This document shows positions 43,641-55,501 of a stretch of 64,000 bases of DNA, one piece after another (positions within the stretch are counted from its first letter, which is position 1; every line of letters starts with the position of its first letter). The notes under the pieces are model-generated. The model was not told where the DNA came from, did no database searches, and was given only the letters and a program-made list of their open reading frames with translations. The translations under genes and the position numbers were made by a program. Origin of the DNA: Phaeosaccion multiseriatum (Eukaryota > Ochrophyta, other classes); assembly GCA_965112735.1 (NCBI GenBank), contig OZ218960.1, positions 1,922,001 to 1,986,000 of the forward strand, in the 5' to 3' direction.

Positions 43641-45430
43641 TGATGACACGTTGGGCTCTGGCCAATGGGTAGGGAAGTGTGCTGCTGTCACTTGTTGTGC
43701 CTGCATGGGTGGGGCGGCATGTCCAAGCTCCTAGGCAACGCCGGCTCGTGGCAAGTTTGGCAACAGGGAAGTGAGTCTCAACTGAAGCAAACAAAACTAG
43801 AAGATTAGTGCAGGAAGACGCAAAGGCTCGTGCTGATTTTGGCCTCCAAGGGGGAAGGAATCCGAGGAGAGGCCAGCCCCATTCCAGTACTTGGCAGCAG
43901 AGACAGGGCGAAGGAAGCACGGGAGAGGAGCAGAGGGGGGAGCTGCGAATCCCGTCCCACCCTCGCCTTCAGACCGAATGGCATAGCATACAAGCGAGCT
44001 CCGTGGAGGGGCTGTGTGCTGGACCACAGACGTGAGCCCCGCAAGGCCGCGCGGACAGATGCAGCCCCCCCCCTTCGTGTGCGTGTGTGTTTGCTCTTTT
44101 GTATCCCAACTGCGACAGCTTCTCTGCGCGGACGGTATGTATCCTTGAGGGATATGGGAAAGAAGGCGTAAACTCCATCGGGAGCGACGGCAGCACAAAC
44201 ACGTTTCAATGGAGGAGGTCGCCCCTTTTTGATAACCTATTATATATATACGTATACGATATGTATGTATCGCTCTTTTGAGACGTGCACAAAGTAGTCT
44301 CAATGTAGAGGAGCGTTGCGTTCATTGACTCCGCCGTCGATGCGCGAAGGGCGAGTGAGTCAAGCAGGGCACGTGGAGCTCCAATGGTCACGCCCGCTCC
44401 ACCTGGAGCCTTGTTCTTGTACAATGGGCACGCCTCCTCCACCCCAGCAAGAGCAGCAAGAGCAAAGCTCGGGTATCCCCTGCCCTTGCCACAGTCAGTC
44501 CTGCCTTAGAGGGGGCGCTTCTGTCCAAGAGAGCCCGGCCCGGTTTCTCCATCGGCAGGAAGGCATGACGGATTTCCCCACCACGCCTCACCACGCCTCA
44601 CCACACCCCTCCCTGCCTCTTCGATTTGTCGTGCTGTTGGCGCCGCGCAACACACGCTAGATGATTTTCATTTCCTCCCCAAGGGAATGTAAACAAAAAT
44701 TGCCGTCAAGAGTTTTCTCATTCCAACATTTGCCTTCCCGTCCGGCTGGAAGTGTATCAACCCCGCCAGCAGGCGCTCCCTCCTCCCCTCTTACGAAACA
44801 CCCAGTCCACGGTACGCCCTCCCTCCCTCCTCAGTATACGGCATGCCGTCCCTCCCTCCTCCCCCCATCCATGTTCCTTGTCAGCCCTCGGTTCTCTCCA
44901 GAGCATGTACGTGAGCACACACAACCAATCAGTCAAGCTCCAAGAAGCCTGATCAGTGTGGAGAACCCCCCAACCCATTGGACCATTCTACAGTTATAGT
45001 CCAGTCCAGTCCAGTCCAGCCCAGCAGCAGCAGCAGTCGGCACTTGACGAGTGAGAGACCAACGATCCAATCGTTGCTCATCTACAACACACAGCGTCCA
45101 CTCGCCCACCGCCCGCCCGCCCGCCCGCACACCCGCCCGGGTACTCTCGCTTCATGTGGAGCCAAGCAAAACACGCAACGCCCACTCCCCCACTGCCCGG
45201 CTCCAAGCAGAAGCAGGTGGAGCCGAGCAGAAGGGAGGGCAGCCGCGTCAAGCTACCGAAAGAAGCCTTCAATGCTCACCTCAGGGGCTATCTACTCTCT
45301 GCTACAGAGCAGTCGTTGCCAGTCTGTCTGCCTCGCCCTCACTCCTCCCTGCATCCCTTCGCGGTATGCGGTAAGCGGTGGATTTCTTTGCGTTGCCCCT
45401 CCCTTCCTCCCCTTGCCTCCCTCCCTCCCC
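43641..45430. other. Convergent intergenic region RPB12 / TBC gene
   Basis: About 1.8 kb with no supported gene. Open frames of 60-160 codons on both strands overlap each other, mostly lack ATG starts and have no recognisable motifs. An AT-rich patch lies at about 44236-44275. CCCT-rich stretches lie at 44815-44870 and 45400-45440. It probably includes both 3'UTRs, but a small or fast-evolving gene cannot be excluded. Confidence 0.45.
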
Positions 45431-48263
45431 TCAGCTCCCTCCTTCGGAAGATTTCCGGAACTCGGCCCGCCGTTTGTCGATGTGGCGATGCTTCAAAGGA
45501 AGGGCCAAAGCCTTTTCGATGAGCACGTGCCCGTCCACCTTTGGTCGCGAGCAGTGGAGTACAGCGGTCAAGCATTCAATTCAGTCCATCAGCACACACC
45601 ACACACAAAATATAAGGACGGACAAGAAGGGAGGAAGGAAGGGTCAGAAGAAGAGGAGCTAAAAAGCCCCAAAGGCTAAACAACCGAAGAGGAATGGTTC
45701 TCCCTATTCCAAAACTCTCTACTCTCCACTCTCTGCTCTTTCTCTCGCCCATCCACCCCATATCGATAGCGATCTCTGGGGGTCAAAATGAAGCCTACTG
45801 AAATGCAACGGCAACGGCAACTGCAACTGCAACTGCAACTGCAAAGGCATCTCACCGTGGCGGGAAGGTTGCGCAGGTGTGTGTTGAGGTCCTCCAGGTC
45901 CATCTTATAACATGCCTCGGACTCGGCCATCTTCATCAGAGCCACCACCACGCGATGGAAGATCTTAAAGTCCTGTTACATACGGCCGGGCAGAAGGGGG
46001 GAGAGGTCGGCAGAAAAGCGGAAGATAGCAGAGGGTAGTGAAGGAGTGGTACAACATACAGAGCAGGTGTGATAGGGAGAGGAGTGGAGGGAGGGAGCTC
46101 AGCACGAAAGTAGATGGGATGGAGGCCGCGCCGCTCCCACACATCCCCTCGACCCTCTCTATTGATTGCGCCCTCCTCTCCTCTTCTCTTCTCTTTCCTT
46201 TCTTCCGCACCCCCTCCCTACGTCTCGTCGCCTGGATCCTCCCTCGGCTTGCTCCCTCCCCTCTCCCTTCCTCTCCTCTCCTCCTTCTTCTCTCTCTCTC
46301 CCCCCCTCCCCCCCCCCCGCCTCCCTCTATACCTCGTTGAGGAAGATATCCCACACTCTCGTCACGAGATCGTAGGGGAATCGCTGTGTGAAGCCCGTGA
46401 GGAACCACTGAGTGGCGTAGATGGAAGGAGTCAGCCCTTTAGACACTAAGGCTGAGTTGAGGCGAGGGGCGTACTTCGCCACCAGAGAGTCGATGACGAA
46501 TTGGAACTCTTGTGTCGCCACCTGTGAAAAGGGAGAGTGAGGGAGAGGCATATGGGGAGGGAGGGAGGGAGGGAGGGAGGGAGGGAGGGAGGGAGGGAGG
46601 GAGGGAGGGAGAGGAGAGGAGGGAGAAAAGCAATAGGCCGGGCGTGCGGTAAGACAAGACCGGCAAACAGCAGATGAGGACAGGCGTTGATGGGGAGAGC
46701 TCTTGGGGGTCGGAGAAGAGAGACTGCCGGCATGTTTCCGCGAGCGGGGACTGCCTTCGACTGCCTTCCTTTCTCTCCAGCCCTGTCTCAACACTGCACA
46801 CCGCAGCACTCACCATTCCCGGCAGGAAGAGCTCTCTGAAGGGGGCCTTCTCGCGGCGCATCACGGAGTTGAGCAGCCAATACGCATTCTCCTCGGGCAT
46901 GTACAGCAAGAAGAGCGCCGCGAGGTAGTTGATGCCCTGGCAGTATTGCACCTGATAGATAGGTCCCGGTGGATGGCAGCAGATGGGTCCAGCAGATGGC
47001 AGTAGATGGGGGGGGGGTGCAGGGAGGTCCGACGAGAGGCACGGATAGCGATGAGAGAGGGCGGTGTGGGCTATACACATACATATACAGGGGGGAGGGT
47101 GGGAGGGAGCGCGGGCGGGGGGGGTAGAGCGCGGGAGGGGGGAGGTGGGCACACACACGCACGCACACACACACGCACACACACGCACACACACACACGT
47201 CTTACAGGCCCAGGCGAACATACCTTTTCGTCCGTGCGACCGTAGGCTGTGAGCACATTCCTGAGCTTTGCCCTCCCCTGCTCGCCCTTTCTCCTCCCCC
47301 TGCCGAAGTCTCTGTTGTCCGACATGGTGCGTGGAAGGTCCTCCTCAATGGGGCCTTCTACCTTGATGTGAGCACTGTCCAACAGCTCTTTGTACTTGCC
47401 TGAGGGAGAGAAGGGGAGGGGAGGCGGCGTAATGACGGAACACGTCAAGCCACGCTTCCTCCCCTTCTCTTCGGCTAAGCACACTTCTTCCCCTTGCCCC
47501 CTCCTCTCTGCCTACCTCCTCCCCTCCTCTCCACCTGCTTGTACCTCCTCCCCCCCCTCCTATCCCTCTTCCATGTCAGATACCTGGGTTGGCCGCTAAT
47601 GCCTTGTCGCTGCCTGCCAAGCGCTGCCACACATCTCCTCTAAGATCGTTGGGCACTCCCTTCCGTAACCGCTCGTTGAGATGCTTCTCGTGCTTCTTAC
47701 TCGTCCACAGGTCCCACTTGGCCTGATAGATGTGAGTGGGTAGCCCCAAGTGGCCCAACAAAGCGAGCCAAGAAGACAGGAAGGAGCAAAAGAAAACGGC
47801 CGTCGGATCAGGACCAGCAACACTGACAGAAGGTTACGTCACCATCGCAATGACAGTGAAGGGTGGTGGCGGCTGGTGTGCAGAGCTTCAGTAGCAATAT
47901 GCGCTGCTCTATGAGAAGGAGGTGCGCGAGAGAGCACGACCACCAATTCCAACATCCTGAGCCATTTCGTCTCTCGAACAATCTCCCTGGCCACCACGCT
48001 TCGTGCCGCCCTCCGCCTCCCTCCCTCCTCCACCTCCTCCAGACACTCACCAGCATGTCTCGCCACTTAACCTCCCTTTCCTTCTCTTTGGCTGCCCTGC
48101 GGCGGGCCACCGCGGCGTCCAACTTAGGACCGACCCGCTCGCTATCTAAATAGAACCCGTACCGATTCACTTCATCTGTGGACCCCTCTTCGGTGTCCGT
48201 ATCTGAGTCTTGCCGCGGCTTTGGTGTCTCCGGTTGGGTTTGGGACTTCGTCTCATCCTCCTC

Positions 48264-48296
<33 letters not shown>

Positions 48297-48602
48297 CTGT
48301 TGCTCCTGCTTCTCCTGTTGCTCGTCCCCTGGCTTCCCGCACCCAGGCTCTGGCCCCTCCTCTGCAGCAGGGTCCGCAAGCTCCTCTACTGGAGCTGGGG
48401 CGACCGCCCTGATGCTACTATTGCACGAATGGACCGCCGCTCCCGCGCCAGCCTCACTACCACTAACGCTACATGAGGCCGTATCTTCGTCGTGAACCTT
48501 GCTGCTGTTACTCCCGCCATGCCTTGCCCCTGCTCGTGCTCTCCCTCCGTCCTCATTGACCAGAGTCGCAGAAGTGTCGTGCGGGTTGGGCTGGCTGTCC
48601 AT
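45431..48602 (-). CDS. TBC-domain Rab GTPase-activating protein
   Basis: TBC proteins switch off Rab GTPases by supplying an Arg and a Gln finger in trans. Exons 48602-48051, 47722-47584, 47399-47224, 46951-46814, 46521-46333, 45972-45856 and 45538-45431 give 472 residues. The N-terminal about 180 residues are acidic and low-complexity, with a poly-Gln run. The TBC domain begins at LRKGVPNDLRGDVWQRLAG. The Arg finger is R254 in IEEDLPRT (IxxDxxR) and the Gln finger is Q294 in VQYCQGINYLAA (YxQG), so catalysis should be intact. FLTGFTQRFPYDLVTRVWDI closes the core. The last exon encodes only VDGHVLIEKALALPLKHRHI plus 15 residues. The short 3' exon was placed by frame and family resemblance. 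The target Rab cannot be inferred. Confidence 0.92.
46555..46612. repeat. (GGGA)n tract
   Basis: A GGGA run on the acceptor side of a TBC-gene intron (46813-46522). In transcript sense it is CCCT, forming the polypyrimidine tract about 35 bases before the exon at 46521. Confidence 0.9.
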
Positions 48603-49108
48603 CGCCACTGCCCGCTGCTGCTGCCACTATTTCAAGCCCCCTTCTCCCCGTCCTGTTGGTGAGCCATGACAAAAGGGAGAGCAGCCTGCCTGTTCCCAAT
48701 CAGCCGACGCGAAGGACACGTGCCCTTCTCGATTGTGTTTCACCGACCTCTTCAAACTGTGAGCGTTCGCCGATTTCTGCGGAGAGGACTCCCTCGTTTC
48801 CTATGTAAACTGCGACTACCCTTGAGAATACATAGTGCAAGAGTGGACGGCAGGGGCGGTGGCCGATGGTGTAGGTGGGAAGCGCTCCGCCCACTCACGA
48901 GTAGCTGAAGGATGGCACCCGATGACCCCCCCTCCGCCCCTTCCTCCCCCTCTTCCCTTTTCCTTCACACTCTTCCTTTTCTCCTTCCTCTACCACTCCT
49001 CCACTCCCTAGGCGCTGATATAAACCTTTCACTCTTTCTACTCCAACCTTCTACTCCTTCCTACCATCCATTTATTTCTAGTCTGTCTCTTTCTTCTCAA
49101 AAAAAAAA
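48603..49108. other. Divergent promoter region, TBC gene / 49109 gene
   Basis: About 500 bp between two start codons on opposite strands. The part next to 49109 is strongly C/T-rich, ending in TTCTTCTCAAAAAAAAAA directly before the ATG. No coding sequence is supported. Confidence 0.5.
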
Positions 49109-51577
49109 ATGCTGCCTCGCATGAGTGGTGGCTGCTTACGCCTCTGTCGGAGGAGAAGAAGCAAAAGCAACACCACCCCCCTCTTCTCTTCCCTGTCTGC
49201 CGCGGCGTCTCGACAACCGAGTGGCTTCCCTTGGCGTGAGTCAAAGAGTATCCCGGCGTGGCCTTGGAAAATGAGATTGTTGGAAAAAGCGAGCGAGGTG
49301 TTCTTGGAAGCCTCCTTGTTCCAGTCTCACGAGGGCCTCAGCACTCCTCAGCAGACAAAGCAGTATGTGAGGGAGGCCATCCCCAAGGGCGCAGCCATTG
49401 CTTTTGAGCGAATCACAGAGGCGGTCTTTGAGAAGAATGTGGCAGAAGACGGTGAGTAAGGAGGAACGAAGAAACAACCTGAGTCCCTTTAGTCTTAGCC
49501 TTTTCTGTCTCGTCCTTCCTCGTCCCCTTGCCCATTTACCCCCATTTACCCTCCCCCAGGAAAGAGCATGGTGCTTGTTGACCCTTGCGACGTGATGGAC
49601 AAGCCACTGGCAGACTTCTTCATGAATGCCCAAGCCGTGGCGCGAGCCTCGAGCCTTCAGGTGGTGCACAGCCTCGAGGGCATTGACAGGGTGAGTGAGA
49701 GAGTGAGGGAGTGTGATAAGGGCATTTTGTAGCGAGGGTGAGTGAGGGACGGACGGAGCGAGGGAGTTAGTGAATGAGTGATGAGGGTGAAGAGAGGATG
49801 AGTGGTCAGTGAGTGAGTGAGCATCGATAGCATAGTGTGATGAGGGCATAGAGAGGGTGAGAGAGTGAGCACATCGATAAGTATTGTGTGGTGAGGGCAT
49901 AGAGAGGGTAAGTGAGTGAGAACAGTGATAGCATTGTGTGGTGTGGTGCTTCCCCCTCCCCCCTTTCCTCCCCACTCCTGGTTCTCCAATCGTGCGCGCG
50001 TCCCCCCTCCTCCTCACCATGACACTCTCGTCTCGCACAAACACACACACCCACACACACTTTCAGTTTCAGTTTCTAAGGTGAATACCACGTTCGCCCT
50101 CTTTTTGTCTCCTTCCTTCCCTCAACATCTGCTGCTGCTATTTCTACTGCTGCTGCCTGGCTGCTCCCTCCATCTCGCCCACACACACCTGTCATGTGTT
50201 CCCACAAGGTTGACATTGCAAGGGTCGTCGGAAAGCCTATAAGGCCCACGAGAAGCCTATGGGCACAGCAGTCCCCCTTCTTTGAGTTGCAGGAAGGGTA
50301 GGTGGAGGTGGAGGGAGGGCAAACACCATAGGCACGACGGACTCATAGCCCCACATCTCCATATTCTCGACAGCAGCTCCACAGCTCTTATCGCTCTTGC
50401 CCTTGCTCTCTGTCGTGTGTTGTTTGCGGCGTTGTCACTTTGCTTTGGTAGTTGGTTCTATTTTTCCCAACTTGTAATTGTATGTTAATTTTGGAAATCC
50501 TGAGCTCGTCAGTCTCTCATCCCTTCTCACCCTTCCCTCATGCCTCCCCCCCGCGCCTCGTACGCTATATTCGTAACGGCAGGAAGATTGGCTTCCGCTT
50601 CAGAGTGCTGGTGGATGTTCTTTGCCATGGTGAGTAAGTGAGTGAGTGAGTGAGTGAGTGAATGAGTGAGTAAGGGAGGGAGTCAGTGAGGGAGTGAGTG
50701 GGTGAGTGAGTGAGTGAGTGGGTGAGTGAGTGAGTGAGTAAGTGAGTGAGGCGCTTCCCCTTCCCTCTATTCGCGTTGCTTTTGCTGGTGCTGCTGAGCT
50801 GCTACGATGCTCTCACGTAAGCAATGCTCTTGTGCTGCTGCTAGGACCATGCTCTCACTTTCTCAACACTCAATCCTCTGCTGCACAGAGGTGTTCTTCG
50901 TGCAGGACGAGAAGAGTGACGCTATCGTGCAAGGCGACAAGGCCGTGGCCCTCAGGCGACACCGCCTCACACTCGAGGTGAGAGAGAAGGAAGGAAGGAA
51001 GGAAGGAAGGAAGGGAGGGAGGGAGGGAGGGAGGGAGGGAGGGAGGGAGGAAGGAAGAAAGGAAGGAGGAAGGAAGAAAGGAAGAGAGGGAGGGAGGGAG
51101 GGAGGAAGGAAGGAAGCTATGTTCTGACAAACGAGTACCCTCTTGCCGTCGCTGCCTGCCTTCCCATATGCCTGCCTGGCCTAAGGCGGACCATGTGATG
51201 GACGACGACGGGAGACCGGATCCCATTCTGATCTTTGTGCCCCCCTGTGAATGCGAGCTCGACTGGGCCGTGGTGGACCTTGACGACTGGATGGGAACAC
51301 AAAAGTGAGTACATTGCGTACGTACCCTTACGTGTGATGGGCACGCTTAACTAGGTGGGGGAGGTGTCTGGGTGTGTGTGTGACATCCCACATGAAGTGC
51401 GGCGCTCCTTTCTTGCTCCTTTCTCCCTTCCCCCCCCCCCCCCCCTCCCCTCCTACCCTTGTACCTTTCACTGGGCATACCATCCTGATACCACCCCCCA
51501 ACCAAATTCGCCGCAATCCCTGCCGCTCCCTGCTGCTGGTTTCTCCTCCTTCTCGTTGTGTTAGGTGGTTCGGCTAG
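49109..51577 (+). CDS. Unrecognised protein, probably mitochondrial
   Basis: Exons 49109-49451, 49560-49690, 50209-50297, 50583-50629, 50889-50977, 51186-51304 and 51565-51577 join in phase to give 276 residues. The first about 45 residues are Arg/Ser/Leu-rich without acids (CLRLCRRRRSKSNTTPLFSS), a typical mitochondrial presequence. The rest is a mixed alpha/beta domain: EKASEVFLEASLFQSHEG, SMVLVDPCDVMDKPLADF, GKIGFRFRVLVDVLCHEV, FFVQDEKSDAIVQGDKAVA and DPILIFVPPCECELDWAVVD, ending WMGTQKWFG. The alternating strands near the end recall NTF2/Tim44/MRPL45-like folds, but that is a weak impression and not a call. The last coding exon is only 13 nt; if the preceding exon instead read on, the protein would end after about two more residues. 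ATG 49109 follows a poly-A run. Confidence 0.75.
50633..50755. repeat. (GAGT)n tract at a splice donor
   Basis: GAGT repeats with GGGT and AAGT variants begin at the donor GTGAGT (50630) of the 49109 gene and run for about 120 bp, so the 5' splice site itself is part of the repeat. Confidence 0.85.
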
Positions 51578-53603
51578 TGGTCGTCAGACTCCTCCTCCTC
51601 CTCCTCTTCTTGACCGCCTGGTTTGTTGCGGAGGAAGCCGCCGTCCACTCTTGGTGCAGAGGATGATACCGACTGAATGGGCATTAATGGAGCAGCATCA
51701 GGGGATGATGCTGACTGAATGCATTTGGTAGCAGAACAGAGCAGCGCAGAGCAGCGCAGAGCATTCAAGTGAAGGGCCGTGCAGTGCAACAAGCAAGGCA
51801 GGGAAGGGCACTGCAGTGCATCAAGTAAGGCAGGGCAATAACCGACGAAGGGCACAACACCCGTGCGGGAGGAGCAGCTGTATAAGAACCGCGATGATGA
51901 CATTAGGACACATGATCTATGGCACGGTGGCTGCTTCCCGTCCACATGTGCTCCATGATGAGCGCATTGCTCTGCCCGGCGGCCCCTCTCGCTTTGGACG
52001 ACCCCCTCCATTGACATATGGATATAAAGTGGGCAAGTGTCAGTGGCTGTGAGCAGGAAGAAAACCCAAGGAGGGAGCACATCGTGTTGGGGTCAGGGTC
52101 GAAGTTAAGAAGTTTCAGAGAGGCCTCGCGCAGGGCACCCCACGTTACTATCCACCCGCCCCAGTGCTGAGCAACAAGAGCAGCGATTGGTGATACGGCA
52201 GCACGAGAAGGTAGCAGAGGGGGCTGCAGGCTGTCTCCGATCGGCATGTGCAGTACCTTCATTCAATAAGGTCATTCAATGCAGTCTTGGTGCCTTCGAA
52301 GCAAGACGCCGTGCGGGCTGCTTTGGCCCTTGGCACAGCAACAGATCATAGCAGCAAAACACAGCCATGGGGTTGGGTCGGTGGAAGAATTTCCTTGTGA
52401 ATTGTAACGTCTCGGACGCGTCGCGAGGCACTTGTTGCTGTATCACCAACTGCGACTGCTGTGGCAGCGGTGGCATCTTTGTGTGACGCAGGAAGTGGGG
52501 CGAGGGATATGCCTCGACGTGGGTGCGTGCATGCTTTGGTGTCTTCGTGTCTTCTGCTTTCCCAGGGGAGGAGAGCCGCGGCAGGAGCAGGACCAGGCGG
52601 AGGACACACAGCAGCAGCACTTGGTGTTACAGTAGCAGCGTAGGTTGATGATACATTAGGAGCAGTCGAGCAGGGGCGAGTCGGCCAGAGAGTAGGGAGC
52701 AGAAGGGCAGACAGGTTCCCCGAAAGAGAGAGAGATACAGACCGAGACAGAGAGCAGAGTGTGGGGGAGACAGCTCGAGAAAGCTCTTCTTTTCTCTAGA
52801 GCTTGTCCGTCCCCGGGGGGTATCCTCGACGCCGCGAGTAGGCAGCAGCGTCGAGGCTAGCGGGGTAGGCGCCTTCAGAGACAAAAGCACGCGCAATATT
52901 ACGTTATTTAATTGTGGGAGGGGAGCGATGCTCTACTACATGCTTTCCGACTGTACAGTTTCAGTTTTCCAAGTGGTCTTGTTTTTGTGGGCCAAATTTC
53001 AAATTGCCTGCCTGCCAGTAGCCAGCCCCACAGCAGCCCCACAGCCACCAGGGGTGGAAGAGGTGCCGGGTGTCAGAGTCACTACATGACAGTGTGGCAA
53101 GAGAGGAGAAGCGAGGCCGGTCGCAGCAGAAGACGATGCTTGTCGGACAGAGCAGAGCTGGCATTGTCTGGGGGCAGGTAGGCGCATCATCCACGCACGC
53201 CCTCACGCCAGACCCGCTCTGCTCCTACGCCGATCCCCATTCGCTACTCCTCCCATCCTCCGCGTTGAGTGATATATCGAGATCAAATGTTGAGCTCGAT
53301 TCGATACTGTGGTGACTTCAGTCGCCAGTGCTTTGTGGCGCCTCAGCGCTCCGTCCTTCGCTCAGCTTGCTCCGCTGCTCGCTGCTTTTCCTCCCTTCCC
53401 CTTCCCCTCCCCCTCCCCCTGCTGTCCACCCCCCTCGCCCCCCTCGTCCTCCGCCGCGCCCCCCTCCCCGTCCTTCGGTTTTACAAGCCCCATCCGTGCC
53501 ATCACTGACAGGGAGGAGGGAGCGTTACGGGGGTCGGAGGAGTCATGAGTGGTGGGCTTTGGGCTGGGAAGCGAAGCAGTACTATCCATGCACATGCATA
53601 CAG

Positions 53604-53638
<35 letters not shown>

Positions 53639-53862
53639 TGGTGATACACCACTCCACAAACTACCTATTCCCATCCATGAACCGACCACTCGCACATGCA
53701 CATGCACTGGCAATGTCCTCCCTGCCCAGCTCTGTTCAGCTTCAACTCCAGTTTCAGTTCACCGAGATCAATAACCTCGATCAAGAACCTCGAATAGCAT
53801 CGAACATATCGAATCGATACCCAACTCTCGTCGCTCTGCTCTCACTCTGCTCACTTCCTCAC
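51578..53862. other. Gene-poor convergent block with dispersed-element copies
   Basis: About 2.3 kb between two stop codons. Minus-strand frames here are inconclusive. One at 52262-51903 starts MKVLHMPIGDSLQPP; another at 52620-52276 contains PRDASETLQFTRKFF. A third ends GGFLRNKPGGQ plus an acidic run, with its stop overlapping the stop of the 49109 gene. None shows a known domain. Four copies of the TTGGTGATAC element lie here, at about 52187, 52439, 52629 and 53637. A CAG-repeat run precedes the last one. Confidence 0.5.
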
Positions 53863-55102
53863 TCACTCACCATCCGTCAGCCCTGCCGCCGTGGATTGCC
53901 CCGACGAGCCGAAGATCTCCCCAACGATTAGCAGCGCCTCCGCTCTCCGCTTCCGAGTCGGCTTGTCCACTGCGCTGTCGTTGAGTATCTTGAAGCATGC
54001 TGACCGCAGCACAGCCTCAATCTCAAGCACGCTGAAGCGCCACATCATCTCCACCATCTGTGAGTGAGGGAGTGAGGCAGTTGGACATTTAGTAAGTGAA
54101 GGAGGAGGAGGGAGGGAGGGAGGGAGTGGGTGAGAAAAGGAGTGATTGAGTGGGTGAGTGAGCGAGTGGGTGAGGGAGGGAGGGAGGGAGTGAGTTGAGT
54201 GACTGGACGACTGGATGGTTGAGTGAATGAGAACGAGAGACAGAGAGCCAAACTGTGAAGTACAAGAGAATATCGGAGAATAGAGTAGAAAGTAGATTTG
54301 TCCATGTCCCTGTCCCTGTCCCTGTCCCTGTCTATCACTCACGTGCTCTGTGGCCTCTCTGACCTCCTCCTCCGTCATCTCTTCCTTCCCATCCTTTCCA
54401 TCCTTTCCATCCTTTCCATCCTCCCCCTCTCCTGCCGCCTTTGCCTCCTCGGCGCTCGAGCTCGATGATGCTTTCGGTGCCCCCCCCTGCGCCGTCCCAA
54501 ATGCCCCTGCTGCTGACCCTGACGCCCCGCCCGTTGGTGGTGCAGACGCCGTCGACGCTTGTGATGCGTCGCCCATCGGAGAAGAAGAGGGTGTGGCAGA
54601 AGAAGCAGCCCCTCCCGGCTCTGAGGCGGCGAGGTCTGTGGTTGAAGCACTCTTCTCCTTTCCCTCTTTGATCTGCCGCTTCTGCTGCTCCTTCATCATC
54701 TTCCGCTGCTGATTGAAGACAGCAAAACCGCTCTTGGCCACCTGGGCAAGAGATAAAGGACAAGAGTTGATAGAGGACAGAGAGGAGGCGGTGGTGGGTG
54801 GAGGGGTGGGTGCAGGTTAAGACAGACATACAGACAGACAGACAGACAGGCGGTAATCAGGCCGAAAGAGAGAAAGAAAGAGAGACAGAGACTGACACAC
54901 AGACAGACAGAGACAGACAGACAGAGACAGACAGACAGACAGACAGAAAAGAAAGAGACAGACAGATAGGGACGACGAGACAGACGGATGGAGAGAAAGA
55001 TAGACAGACCGACAAACAGACGGACAGAAAGACAGAAAGAAAGGCATACAGACAGACAGAGACAGACAGAAGACAGAGGTAAGACAGACAAACGACATAC
55101 AG

Positions 55103-55140
<38 letters not shown>

Positions 55141-55466
55141 GGACGGACCGACAAGACAAACATACAGACACACAGACAGGCTGACAGACAATACAGACAG
55201 AGAGAAATACACACACCCAAACACACACACGTACATAACACACACACATACACACACACCTTGTATCTGGTGACGAGAGCGTGCCCAGTCTGGCGGAAGC
55301 TCGAGCCCACCGCATCGAGGCCGCCAAGCTCGGACAGGGCCTGCTCGCGGTACACATAGCCGATGACCTTCGTTGGGGAGGGGGGGGGGGAGGCAAGTAG
55401 TCGGGTAGATAGAGAGGCAGGTGGAGAAGCAGATAGACAGACAGACAGACGGAAGACGGACAGACG

Positions 55467-55501
<35 letters not shown>

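Noticed and set aside
43797-44660. Overlapping frames of 60-168 codons on both strands
   Set aside because: They contradict each other, mostly start with non-ATG codons and show no motif; probably UTR and spacer.
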